Positions 25,494 to 33,206 are shown, counted from the stretch's first letter. The stretch: DNA of 64,000 nucleotides from Lawsonibacter asaccharolyticus (GCA_003112755.1 BFBT01000001.1:2046001-2110000), one strand, 5' to 3'. Notes: generated by a model from the letters alone, not told the origin. Program-made: numbers and translations.

Positions 25494-26666
25494 TTAGTGA
25501 TGGAACAGCCGAATCCCGGTAAACGCCATGACCATGCCGTACTTGTTGGCGGTGGCGATGACCTGATCGTCCCGGATGGAGCCGCCGGGCTGGGCGATGT
25601 ACTGCACGCCGGACTTCTGGGCCCGCTCTACGTTGTCCCCAAAGGGGAAGAAGGCATCGGAGCCCACAGTGACCCCGGACATCTGGGCGATCCAGGCGGC
25701 CTTCTCCTCGGCGGTGAGCACCTCGGGCTTCACCTGGAAGGTGTTCTGCCATACGCCCTCGGCCAGCACGTCCTCGTACTCGTCGGAGATATACAGGTCG
25801 ATGGCGTTGTCCCGGTCGGGGCGGCGGATGTTGTCCACGAACTGGAGGCCCAGGACCTTGGGATGCTGGCGCAGCCACCAGATGTCCGCCTTGCTGCCCG
25901 CCAGTCGGGTGCAGTGGATGCGGCTCTGCTGGCCGGCGCCCACGCCGATAGTCATGCCGTCCTTCACATAGCACACGGAGTTGGACTGGGTGTACTTCAG
26001 GGTGATGAGGGAGAGGAGCATGTCGTGCTTGGCCTGCTGGGGCAGGTCTTTGTTCTCGGTGACGATGTTCTGGAGCATCTCCTCGCTGATATCCAGGCTG
26101 TTGTATCCCTGTTCGAAGGTGATGCCGAAGATATTGCGGCGCTCGATGGGGGCGGGCTCATAATTGGGGTCGATCTCAACCACATTATAGCCTCCCTTGC
26201 GCTTGGCTTTCAAGATATCCAGGGCCTCGTCGGTATAGCCCGGGGCGATGACGCCGTCGGATACCTCAGCGGCCAGGAAGCGGGCGGTATCCCCGTCGCA
26301 CACATCGGACAGGGCGGCCCAGTCTCCGAAGGAGCACAGCCGGTCGGCCCCCCGGGCCCGGATATAGGCGCAGGCGATGGGGGACAGCTCTCCCTCCGGG
26401 GCAAAGTAGATGCGCCGTTCTACATCGCTGAGGGGCAGGCCCAAGGCGGCCCCGGCGGGGGAGACGTGCTTGAAGGAGGCGGCGGCGGGCAGGCCGGTGG
26501 CCTTTTTGAGGGCCTTCACCAGCTGCCAGGAGTTCAGGGCGTCCATGAAGTTGATATACCCCGGACGGCCGTTGAGCACCTTCAGGGGCAGATCGCCCTC
26601 CTCCATGAAGATGCGGGCGGGCTTCTGGTTGGGGTTACATCCGTATTTCAGTTCCAGTTCTGTCAT
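25494..26666 (-). CDS. AICAR transformylase, stand-alone (PurH C-terminal domain type)
   Basis: A 390-residue phosphoribosylaminoimidazolecarboxamide formyltransferase without the IMP cyclohydrolase domain that normally precedes it in PurH. It transfers formyl from 10-formyl-THF to AICAR. Seen: ELKYGCNPNQKPARIF, LNGRPGYINFMDALNSWQLVKAL, ASFKHVSPAGAALGLPLS with the catalytic Lys-His, and VGAGQQSRIHCTRLAGSKAD, SDAFFPFGDNVERAQKSGVQYIAQPGGSIRDD. The ATG at 26666 has GAGGT eight bases upstream. IMP closure is supplied by the PurO-type gene directly upstream in the operon. Confidence 0.93.
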   Translation of the reverse strand: MTELELKYGCNPNQKPARIFMEEGDLPLKVLNGRPGYINFMDALNSWQLVKALKKATGLPAAASFKHVSPAGAALGLPLSDVERRIYFAPEGELSPIACAYIRARGADRLCSFGDWAALSDVCDGDTARFLAAEVSDGVIAPGYTDEALDILKAKRKGGYNVVEIDPNYEPAPIERRNIFGITFEQGYNSLDISEEMLQNIVTENKDLPQQAKHDMLLSLITLKYTQSNSVCYVKDGMTIGVGAGQQSRIHCTRLAGSKADIWWLRQHPKVLGLQFVDNIRRPDRDNAIDLYISDEYEDVLAEGVWQNTFQVKPEVLTAEEKAAWIAQMSGVTVGSDAFFPFGDNVERAQKSGVQYIAQPGGSIRDDQVIATANKYGMVMAFTGIRLFHH

Positions 26667-26684
26667 GATCTGCACCTCTTTTTC

Positions 26685-27425
26685 TCAGTTTGGGACTTTG
26701 GAGGCGGCGTGGGCCTGCTCTCCGTGCTTGTTGAGGATGACGGTCTCACGCTCCCCGGTGGCCAGGTGGATATACTGCACAAACAGGGACACCTTGTTGT
26801 CCTCATTCAGGCTGGCCCACACCTGACTGGCCAGGGTCTCAGCGTCAGGGGCGGAGACAGACACCCGGCGGGGCTCCCCCTCAAAGGAAGGGAGAGGTTC
26901 GGCATTCTCCTGGTAGGTGTGGATGAAGCGGCCCTCCCCAGCCAGGGGGGCGTCGTACTCATAGAAGTAGCGGTGGCTGCAGGCGGGGTCACCGTCGGCG
27001 GATTTCAGGATGGACAGGCAGAAGGAGCCGTCCTGGTCCACCACGCCGGAGATGCGGGGGGTATAGTTGGGGCCGTCGGGCTCATAGCACCGGGTGCGCA
27101 GGGCGTCGATGTAGCTCTTGCCCGCCAGCAGGCTGTCCCGGATGGTGTCGGTCTGGTCTCCGTTGGTGACCACCGTCACCTCCCCCACCCGGCGCACCGG
27201 GTGGTAGATGATAAGGGAGGGGTCCACCATCTTGCTCTCGTCATAGGCCCGGGTGCGGATACCGTCCCCGGTGGCCTCAAAGACGCGGTTACGGCTGTTC
27301 CCGCTGCGGCCCATGATGAAGTAGATGATGACCGCCTTCTGGCCATCGGCGGAGCGGCCCAGGACGATGCCACGGCCGGGGTAGGGGTGAGCTTGCAGGA
27401 GTTCATTTATATCAAGAATTTTCAT
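26685..27425 (-). CDS. IMP cyclohydrolase, PurO (archaeal) type
   Basis: A 246-residue protein matching the archaeal-type IMP cyclohydrolase family (PF07826), which closes FAICAR to IMP. Visible blocks: LLQAHPYPGRGIVLGRSADGQKAVIIYFIMGRSGNSRNRVF, DPSLIIYHPVR, VVTNGDQTDTI, YEPDGPNYTPRISGVVD, and FYEYDAPLAGEGRFIHTYQ. GGAGG lies five bases before the ATG at 27425. It overlaps the end of the small membrane protein gene upstream by 14 bases and is followed 18 bases later by the stand-alone AICAR transformylase. Together they replace bifunctional PurH. Some Clostridia are known to use this arrangement. Confidence 0.88.
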   Translation of the reverse strand: MKILDINELLQAHPYPGRGIVLGRSADGQKAVIIYFIMGRSGNSRNRVFEATGDGIRTRAYDESKMVDPSLIIYHPVRRVGEVTVVTNGDQTDTIRDSLLAGKSYIDALRTRCYEPDGPNYTPRISGVVDQDGSFCLSILKSADGDPACSHRYFYEYDAPLAGEGRFIHTYQENAEPLPSFEGEPRRVSVSAPDAETLASQVWASLNEDNKVSLFVQYIHLATGERETVILNKHGEQAHAASKVPN

Positions 27426-27648
27426 GGGGATCCTCCTTGTTGTCCTCATTTGTGGATGATGGGGGAGACTTGTGATACCATGTGAGATAGCGGGACCCCA
27501 GGTGGATGAGCAGGGGGACCGCTCCTGCCAGCGTGAACAGCAGGCCAAAAAGACTGTAGAAATCACTGTAATCCAGGCTGCTGACGAGCAGAAGCAGGGC
27601 TCCGCCCAGAAGCAGAAAGCCGGAGGCGAGAATGGTCTTGGCGGACAT
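27412..27648 (-). CDS. Small two-helix membrane protein of unknown function
   Basis: A 78-residue protein. Residues 5-24 (TILASGFLLLGGALLLLVSS) and 30-51 (FYSLFGLLFTLAGAVPLLIHLG) are membrane helices, and the tail is polar (HKSPPSSTNEDNKEDPHENS). AAAGGAG lies eight bases before the ATG. Its end overlaps the PurO-type gene start by 14 bases, so it is co-translated with purine enzymes. No family recognised. A terminator hairpin lies just upstream of it. Confidence 0.7.
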   Translation of the reverse strand: MSAKTILASGFLLLGGALLLLVSSLDYSDFYSLFGLLFTLAGAVPLLIHLGSRYLTWYHKSPPSSTNEDNKEDPHENS

Positions 27649-27678
27649 GAGATGCTCCTTTCTTTCTCATACAGCGGC

Positions 27679-27716
27679 AAAAAGGGCGCACCGCGTTTCG
27701 GAAAACGGGTGCGCCC
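27679..27716 (-). terminator. Internal terminator in the purine cluster
   Basis: Nine-base perfect arms (GGGCGCACC / GGTGCGCCC) followed on the minus strand by CTTTTTG. It lies between purN and the 78-residue gene, so it may split the cluster into two units or reduce downstream expression. No good promoter was seen between it and the next gene. Confidence 0.75.
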
Positions 27717-27807
27717 AGACGGTCGGCATGGTCCACAACGATGCTCCCTGTGGTCCATTCCACTTCCGTCAGTTACACCGCGTGTTTGATCTTTGTGTGG
27801 AGGCGTA

Positions 27808-28446
27808 TTACAGGCAGTCCAGGATGCGGACCGCCCGGCCCTCCACCTTCAGCCGGTCCTGGCAGAAGAGGGAGACGGCCTGAGGCAGCAGCTTCCACTC
27901 GCACTGCTCCATGATGCGCCGCTGGAGGACCTCCGGCGTGTCGCCGGGCAGCACCTCAGCTGCCTTTTGCAGGATGATGGGGCCGGCGTCACACTCCTCC
28001 GTGACAAAGTGGACGGTGGCACCGGAGATCTTTACCCCGTATTCCAGAGCCTTCTCGTGGACGTGGAGGCCATAGCAGCCCACTCCGCAGAAGGAAGGGA
28101 TGAGGGAGGGGTGGATATTGATGACGGCGTTGGGGTAGGCCTGGAACAGCTCCTCCGTGAGGATGGTCATAAAGCCGGCCATGACCACCAGATCGGCCCC
28201 CACCGTCTCCCGCAGCAGGCGGGTCAGGGCGGCAGTGTAGCCGCGGCTGTCGGAGAAGTCCCGCCGGGGGAGCACATAGCCGGGGATGCCGGCGTTCTTG
28301 GCACGCTCCAGGGCGAAGGCGTCCGGAGTGGAGGAGATGACGGCGGAGATCCGGCCATTCACCAGCTCTCCCCGCCCCTGGGCGTCGATCAGGGCCTGCA
28401 GATTGGTCCCGCCGCCGGAGACCAGGACGGCGATACGTTTGGACAT
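27808..28446 (-). CDS. purN: Phosphoribosylglycinamide formyltransferase
   Basis: A 212-residue folate-dependent GAR transformylase. It opens KRIAVLVSGGGTNLQALIDA, carries DLVVMAGFMTILTEELFQAYPNAVINIHPSLIPSFCGVGCYG with the catalytic Asn-His pair, and GVKISGATVHFVTEECDAGPIILQKAAEVLPGDTPE with the conserved His and Asp. Part of the purine operon; separated from purM by a 127-base inverted-repeat element. Confidence 0.97.
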   Translation of the reverse strand: MSKRIAVLVSGGGTNLQALIDAQGRGELVNGRISAVISSTPDAFALERAKNAGIPGYVLPRRDFSDSRGYTAALTRLLRETVGADLVVMAGFMTILTEELFQAYPNAVINIHPSLIPSFCGVGCYGLHVHEKALEYGVKISGATVHFVTEECDAGPIILQKAAEVLPGDTPEVLQRRIMEQCEWKLLPQAVSLFCQDRLKVEGRAVRILDCL

Positions 28447-28462
28447 AGCGAACCTCCGAGTG

Positions 28463-28589
28463 AGTTAGGAATTAGAAAGTTAGGGATTAAGAATTTGGAA
28501 TGGATGGAGTGCGCCTGGGGCGCACGGTTTGAAATCGGTCCGGCGGAGCCGGAGACACAATTCCCAACTCCTCATTTCTCATTCCTAAT
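28463..28589. repeat. Short non-coding copy of the inverted-repeat element (MITE-like)
   Basis: About 127 bases with ends AGTTAGGAATTAGAAAGTTAGG on the left and CCCAACTCCTCATTTCTCATT on the right, inverted copies of each other and of the ends around the four-helix-bundle gene. The inside has no ORF but two hairpins, GTGCGCC-TGG-GGCGCAC at 28511-28527 and a GGTCCGG..CCGG stem. It fills the gap between purN and purM. Confidence 0.7.
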
Positions 28590-28593
28590 GTGA

Positions 28594-29637
28594 TCAGACC
28601 AGCTCCACGCCGGCCTCGCCGGGGATGACGCGGCCGATTTGATAGGCGGTCTCACCGGCCCCCTTCAGAACGGACAGAGCCTGCTCGGCCTGCTCTGCGG
28701 GCAGGGCCAGGATCATGCCGATGCCCATATTGTAGGTGTTGTACATGTCCCGCTCCGGGATGTCCCCGGTCTTCTGGATCAGATCGAAGATGGGCAGGCG
28801 GGGGAAGGTGCTCAGGTCGATCTGGGCGGTGAGCCCCTGGGTCATCATCCGGGGCACATTCTCATAGAAACCGCCGCCGGTGATGTGACTGACGGCATGG
28901 ATGTCCACCCCGGCCCTCAGCAGGGCCTTCACCGATCTTACATAGATGCGGGTGGGGGCCAGCAGGGCCTCGCCCAGGCTCTTGCCGCCCAGATCCTCAC
29001 GGGGCGTCTTCAGGTCGGCGTGCTCCACGTCAAACACCTTCCGCACAAGGGAGAAGCCGTTGGAGTGGACCCCAGAGGAGGCCAGGCCGATGAGCACATC
29101 CGCCTCGCTCAGGCGTCTGCCGTCAATGATCTTTTCCTCGTCTACCAGCCCGACGGAGAAGCCGGCCAGGTCGTACTCCTCCTCGGGGTAGAAGCCGGGC
29201 ATCTCTGCGGTCTCGCCACCCACCAGGGCACACTCCGCCTGGCGGCAGCCCTCGGTGATGCCGGAGACGATGTCCGCGATGCGCTCGGGGTAGTTCTTGC
29301 CGCAGGCGATGTAGTCCAGGAAGAAGAGGGGGGCAGCGCCGCCGCAGATGATATCGTTGACACACATGGCCACGCAGTCGATGCCCACGGTGTCATGCTT
29401 ATCCATCAGGAAGGCCAGCTTCAGCTTGGTACCCACGCCATCGGTGCCGGACACCAGCACCGGCTTCTTCATGCCGGTCAGATCAGGGGCAAACATGCCG
29501 CCGAAGCCGCCCAGGGTGCCCATCACCCCGGGGATATAGGTGGACTCCACCATGGGCTTGATGCGCTCCACCGCCTCATATCCGGCGGTGACGTCCACCC
29601 CGGCGGCGGCGTAGGACTCCGAATGGGAGTTTTTCAT
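28594..29637 (-). CDS. purM: Phosphoribosylformylglycinamidine cyclo-ligase
   Basis: A 347-residue AIR synthetase using ATP to close the imidazole ring. Recognised by YAAAGVDVTAGYEAVERIK, VLVSGTDGVGTKLKLAF, DTVGIDCVAMCVNDIICGGAAPLFFLDYIACGK, ALVGGETAEMPGFY, GLASSGVHSNGFSLVRKV and VSHITGGGFYENVPRM. The ATG at 29637 has GGAGG eight bases upstream. It follows purF across an unusual 215-base gap rich in hairpins. Confidence 0.97.
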   Translation of the reverse strand: MKNSHSESYAAAGVDVTAGYEAVERIKPMVESTYIPGVMGTLGGFGGMFAPDLTGMKKPVLVSGTDGVGTKLKLAFLMDKHDTVGIDCVAMCVNDIICGGAAPLFFLDYIACGKNYPERIADIVSGITEGCRQAECALVGGETAEMPGFYPEEEYDLAGFSVGLVDEEKIIDGRRLSEADVLIGLASSGVHSNGFSLVRKVFDVEHADLKTPREDLGGKSLGEALLAPTRIYVRSVKALLRAGVDIHAVSHITGGGFYENVPRMMTQGLTAQIDLSTFPRLPIFDLIQKTGDIPERDMYNTYNMGIGMILALPAEQAEQALSVLKGAGETAYQIGRVIPGEAGVELV

Positions 29638-29651
29638 CTTAAAAACCTCCA

Positions 29652-29850
29652 AATCACTGTGTTAAAGCCTCGCAGACTTTCCGCCGAAAGCGGAAAGGAC
29701 AACAAAGAGTCCGCAGGCGAATCCATTTCGCCGCAGGACATCATGACCCCTGGCCGTGGCGGCCAGGGCCGCCTTTCCTGTGGAAAGGCGAGGGGATATC
29801 GACGAGGAAGCGACGTTGCGTCCAGGGGGGACATCGCCCCCCTGGAGGGG
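29652..29850. repeat. Array of consecutive hairpins between purF and purM
   Basis: At least four perfect or near-perfect stems occur in series: CTTTCCGC-CGAAA-GCGGAAAG, CCCTGGCC-GTG-GCGGCCAGG (imperfect), GCCTTTCC-TGT-GGAAAGGC and TCCAGGGGGG-ACAT-CGCCCCCCTGGA (imperfect). No protein is predicted here. It could be a structured element in the pur mRNA or a nested set of small repeats. Confidence 0.55.
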
Positions 29851-29852
29851 CC

Positions 29853-31277
29853 TTATTCCCTGCCGTTCCAGCAGTAGGTGCAAACCTTGTCCCGGTCCAG
29901 GCCGATGGACTCCAGCAGTCCCTCCAGGGACTGGTAGCCCAGGGAGTCGAAGCCCAGCTTCTCGCAGATGGCCTTCAGCATGCACTGGCCCCGCTCAGTA
30001 TGTACGTCGGCGTACTCCTCCAGATGCTGCTGCCCCTCATCTCCCTCCAGCTCCTGGATGGTGCGGCGGGCCAGCAGGTCCATGTCGGAGTTGCCCCGGG
30101 AGAAGTTCAGATACTTGCAGCTGTGCATGATGGGGGGGCAGGCGGAGCGCATATGGACCTCCTCCGCGCCGGACTCATAGAGGAATTCCACGGTCTCCCG
30201 CAGCTGGGTGCCCCGGACGATGGAGTCGTCCACAAAGAGGAGCTTTTTGCCCTCGATGAGCTCAGGCACCGGGATCTGCTTCATCTTGGCCACCTGCTTG
30301 CGGACATCCTGATTGGTGGGCATGAAGGAGCGGGGCCAGGTCGGGGTGTACTTGACGAAGGGGCGGGCAAAGGGCTTGCCGCTGCGGTTGGCAAAGCCGA
30401 TGGCGTGGGGGACGCCGGAGTCAGGCACCCCGGCCACATAGTCCACCTTGGGCAGCTGGCCCCGGGCCACCTCGTCCCGGGCCATGATCTCCCCGTTGCG
30501 GTAGCGCATGACCTCTACATTGATCCCTTCGTAGTTGGAGTTGGGATAGCCGTAGTAGGTCCACAGGAAGCCGCAGATCTTCATCTCCTGGCCGGCGGGG
30601 GAGAGGGTCTCGAAGCCGTCAGCGGTGATGCGGACGATCTCACGGGGGCCCAGCTCGTAGGCGTCGTGGTAGTCCAGCTTGTGGTAGGCAAAGGACTCGA
30701 AGGAGACACAGCAGCCGCTGTCGTTCTGCCCCACCAGGACCGGCAGACGGCCGAGCCGGTCCCGGGCGGCGATGATCTCACCCTGCTCTGTAAGGAGCAG
30801 CAGGGTGAGGGAGCCATCGATCTCCTCCTGGGCGTGCAGGATGCCGGAGACCAGGTCATCCTTCTGGTTGATGAGGGCAGCGGCCAGCTCGGTGGAGTTG
30901 ACCTTTCCGGAGCTCATGGCCATAAACTGATGGCCGTGGTCGGAAAAATACCGCTGGATCAGCTCCTCGGCGTTGTTGATGATGCCCACCGTGGTGATGG
31001 CGTACAGTCCCAGGTGGGACCGTACCAGCAGGGGCTGTGGGTCAGTGTCGCTGATGCAGCCGATGCCGCTGCACCCGTGGAAATCGGACAGATCCTTCTC
31101 AAACTTGGTGCGGAAGGGGGTGTTCTCAATGGAGTGGATCTGCCGCTGGAACCCATCTTTGGCGTCATGGATGATCATGCCGCCCCGCCGGGTGCCCAGG
31201 TGGGAGTGATAGTCCACTCCAAAGAAGATATCCAGGGTCACATCCTGGTGTGAAACTGCGCCAAAAAAGCCGCCCAT
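29853..31277 (-). CDS. purF: Amidophosphoribosyltransferase-like PurF lacking the N-terminal cysteine
   Basis: A 474-residue PurF homologue, first enzyme of purine synthesis (PRPP to phosphoribosylamine). The PRTase half is intact: YVAGVPDSGVPHAIGFANRSGKPF and the PRPP loop LLFVDDSIVRGTQLRETVEFLY. The glutaminase half starts MGGFFGAVSHQDVTLD where canonical PurF has a processed MCG start, and the first cysteine is at about residue 69. The oxyanion NG motif (usually HNGN) reads GIINNAEEL. The SHLGTRRGGM block is kept. Such MGGFFG-type proteins occur in other Clostridia; glutamine use is therefore doubtful by sequence and ammonia use is possible. Operon position supports a PurF role. Confidence 0.88.
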   Translation of the reverse strand: MGGFFGAVSHQDVTLDIFFGVDYHSHLGTRRGGMIIHDAKDGFQRQIHSIENTPFRTKFEKDLSDFHGCSGIGCISDTDPQPLLVRSHLGLYAITTVGIINNAEELIQRYFSDHGHQFMAMSSGKVNSTELAAALINQKDDLVSGILHAQEEIDGSLTLLLLTEQGEIIAARDRLGRLPVLVGQNDSGCCVSFESFAYHKLDYHDAYELGPREIVRITADGFETLSPAGQEMKICGFLWTYYGYPNSNYEGINVEVMRYRNGEIMARDEVARGQLPKVDYVAGVPDSGVPHAIGFANRSGKPFARPFVKYTPTWPRSFMPTNQDVRKQVAKMKQIPVPELIEGKKLLFVDDSIVRGTQLRETVEFLYESGAEEVHMRSACPPIMHSCKYLNFSRGNSDMDLLARRTIQELEGDEGQQHLEEYADVHTERGQCMLKAICEKLGFDSLGYQSLEGLLESIGLDRDKVCTYCWNGRE

Positions 31278-31382
31278 GTGGTCCTCCTAAAAAGTTTAGA
31301 GTGAAGAGTTGCGCGTGGAGAAAAGGGAAAGAGGAGAACATACTCCCTCGCTCCCCACCCCCCTGTGCCTGCCCAGGGAGAT

Positions 31383-31523
31383 CTATTTCCTGTGTTTGCG
31401 GATCAAAAGCCAGGCCAGGGTCCCCGCGCCCAGGATCAGCAGCGCCAGGAGCAGAAGGACTGGCCCCGGAGAGCCGGTCACGATTACGGCAGTGGGACCG
31501 TCCGCTGAGCCGATGATCCCCAA
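31383..31523 (-). CDS. 46-residue membrane mini-protein with ADGPT motif, directly behind purC
   Basis: Three bases after the purC stop, in the same frame, a TTG opens a 46-codon ORF. It begins LGIIGSADGPTAVIVTG, then a 17-residue hydrophobic stretch (PVLLLLALLILGAGTLAWLL) and a basic tail RKHRK. The GIIGSADGPTA segment closely resembles a conserved loop in the beta subunit of sodium-pumping decarboxylases (GGADGPT). As only the loop and one helix are present, it is not an enzyme by itself. The Shine-Dalgarno site is weak (GGGG in the end of purC), so re-initiation after purC is likely. Function unknown. Confidence 0.6.
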   Translation of the reverse strand: MGIIGSADGPTAVIVTGSPGPVLLLLALLILGAGTLAWLLIRKHRK

Positions 31524-31526
31524 GGC

Positions 31527-32237
31527 TTATTTCCCCATCAGGCGGCGGGCCATCTCCTGGTAAGCGCCCTCCACGTTGCCCAGGTCCCGGCGGAAGCGGT
31601 CCTTGTCCAGCTTCTCCCCGGTCTTGGAGTCCCAGAAGCGGCAGGTGTCGGGGCTGATCTCGTCGGCCAGCACGATGGTTCCGTCAGAGGTCTTGCCAAA
31701 TTCCAGCTTGAAGTCCACCAGGGTGACACCGCACTCGGCCAGGGTCTTCTTCAGGAAGTCGTTGACCTGGAAGGCGTACTTCTTGATGGTGTCGATCTCG
31801 TCCCAGGTGGCCAGCTTCAGGGCTACGGCGTGGTAGTCGTTGATGAGGGGATCGTGCAGGTCGTCGTTCTTATAGGAGAACTCGATGGTGGGGGCGTCGA
31901 ACACGATGCCCTCCTCCACGCCGTAGCGCTTGGCGAAGGAACCAGCGGAGATGTTGCGGATGATGACCTCCAGGGGGACGATGGTCACCTTCTTCACCAC
32001 GGTCTCCCGCTCGCTCAGCTCCTCCACAAAGTGGGTGGGCACGCCGGCCTTCTCCAGCTGGCCCATCAGGTAGTTGGTCATCTGGTTGTTGATGGCCCCC
32101 TTGCCGGTGATGGTGCCCTTTTTCAGACCGTCAAAGGCGGTGGCGTCATCCTTGTAGGACACGATGACCAGACCCGGGTCCTCGGTGGAATAGACCTTCT
32201 TGGCCTTGCCCTCATACAGCTGCTCGACTTTCTTCAT
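31527..32237 (-). CDS. purC: SAICAR synthetase
   Basis: A 236-residue phosphoribosylaminoimidazole-succinocarboxamide synthase. Family blocks: [111 protein letters not shown] and [15 protein letters not shown]. It follows purE; a small membrane protein gene begins three bases after its stop. Confidence 0.97.
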   Translation of the reverse strand: MKKVEQLYEGKAKKVYSTEDPGLVIVSYKDDATAFDGLKKGTITGKGAINNQMTNYLMGQLEKAGVPTHFVEELSERETVVKKVTIVPLEVIIRNISAGSFAKRYGVEEGIVFDAPTIEFSYKNDDLHDPLINDYHAVALKLATWDEIDTIKKYAFQVNDFLKKTLAECGVTLVDFKLEFGKTSDGTIVLADEISPDTCRFWDSKTGEKLDKDRFRRDLGNVEGAYQEMARRLMGK

Positions 32238-32289
32238 AGTAGACCGTCCTTTCTTTTTCTCAAAAATCTAGTTGATCGGGAAGCAGAAA

Positions 32290-32375
32290 CCTGCTTGAGA
32301 TAGGAGTTGAAAAGCGGTGCTGGGGTGCCTAAAATGCGCGCGCAGCGCGCTCCATCACTCCGATTTCCTGTCTGG
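32290..32375. repeat. Probable decayed fragment of the inverted-repeat element
   Basis: The gap between purE and purC contains a hairpin with GATGGAGCGCGC-type arms (minus strand, near 32333-32357) that resembles the GATGGAGTGCGCC hairpin inside the 28463-28589 element, in opposite orientation, plus one ATAGGAGTTG end-like string at 32300. Similarity is partial. Confidence 0.4.
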
Positions 32376-32376
32376 A

Positions 32377-32865
32377 TCAAAGCTCTGCCTGGAGCTTGGC
32401 CTCCTTGGCGGCGATCTGCTCCGCCATCTTCTCCCGGGCGGCGTCCAGCTTGGCGGCCAGCACATCGTCGGAGACGGAAAGGATCTGGGCGGCCAGCACA
32501 GCGGCGTTCTTAGCCCCGTTGATGGCCACAGTGGCCACGGGGATGCCGCTGGGCATCTGCACGGTGGCCAGCAGGGCATCCAGGCCGTCCATGGCGCCCC
32601 CCTTCATGGGGATACCGATGACGGGCAGGGTGGAGTTCCCGGCGAAGGCCCCCGCCAGGTGGGCGGCCATGCCGGCGGCGCAGATGAGCACGCCGAAGCC
32701 GTTGGCCCGGGCACCCCGGGCGAACTCGGCGGCAGCGGCGGGGGTGCGGTGGGCACTGAGGATGTGGGCCTCATAGGGGATGCCGAACTCCTTCAGCTGG
32801 GCGCAGGCCCCCTGGACCACCGGCCAGTCAGAATCAGAGCCCATAATGACAGCGACTTTCTTCAT
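32377..32865 (-). CDS. purE: N5-carboxyaminoimidazole ribonucleotide mutase
   Basis: A 162-residue class I PurE. It shows [70 protein letters not shown] and [36 protein letters not shown]. First gene of the purine operon, with GAAAGGAG eight bases before the ATG. No purK is seen in the window, so either CAIR forms by direct carboxylation or purK lies elsewhere. Confidence 0.97.
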   Translation of the reverse strand: MKKVAVIMGSDSDWPVVQGACAQLKEFGIPYEAHILSAHRTPAAAAEFARGARANGFGVLICAAGMAAHLAGAFAGNSTLPVIGIPMKGGAMDGLDALLATVQMPSGIPVATVAINGAKNAAVLAAQILSVSDDVLAAKLDAAREKMAEQIAAKEAKLQAEL

Positions 32866-32905
32866 AAAAAACTCTCCTTTCAGGATCCCGGCCGGGGGAC
32901 AGGCG

Positions 32906-32928
32906 AAAAGGAGCGGCCCGGACCGCTC
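32906..32928 (-). terminator. Putative attenuator in the pur leader
   Basis: On the minus strand GAGCGG-TCCGGG-CCGCTC is followed by CTTTTC, about 40 bases before the purE start and well after the promoter. Its place between promoter and first gene suggests conditional termination. A competing stem could be formed by the CAGGC..GCCTG sequences just upstream. Confidence 0.55.
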
Positions 32929-32988
32929 TCCCCGGGGAAAAGATTCAGGCCGCCCGCCTGGAACGGACAGCCTGGGATCGCTTACCTG

Positions 32989-33060
32989 TTATTTTTGGGC
33001 GCACAAATCCCCCCGCAGGATGCTGTGCTGCCGACAAATGGAAGACAGGCACACAAACAT
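32989..33060 (-). CDS. Possible 23-residue leader peptide of the pur operon
   Basis: A 24-codon ORF (MFVCLSSICRQHSILRGDLC, then AQK and stop) starts 37 bases downstream of the -10 box. Its ribosome-binding site AGGAGG is followed by TCCTCCT, so the site lies in a perfect palindrome and could be hidden by folding. It ends about 60 bases before the putative attenuator. Coding is plausible but unproven; the peptide is not of a known family. Confidence 0.45.
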   Translation of the reverse strand: MFVCLSSICRQHSILRGDLCAQK

Positions 33061-33096
33061 AGGAGGACCTCCTTGCCCAACAATGAATGGACTTTC

Positions 33097-33125
33097 ATTT
33101 TATCGAAAAATCCCGATATTTGCAA
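33097..33125 (-). promoter_or_regulatory. Promoter of the purine operon
   Basis: TTGCAA at 33125-33120 and TAAAAT at 33102-33097 (minus strand), 17 bases apart, both near consensus in a locally AT-rich stretch, giving a leader of about 225 bases before purE. No PurR-type or riboswitch consensus was recognised. Confidence 0.75.
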
Positions 33126-33206
33126 GGGGGCAGGGCATTTTTGTCAGCTTCCACAAGGAGCGGGAGAAAAAATGACAAGGAAGTCGTCAGGACGGCGGGG
33201 GCGGGC

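Noticed and set aside
32866..33130. Known purine, PRPP or ppGpp riboswitch in the pur leader
   Set aside because: The conserved junction and loop strings expected for these classes were not found by eye; an Rfam scan would settle it.
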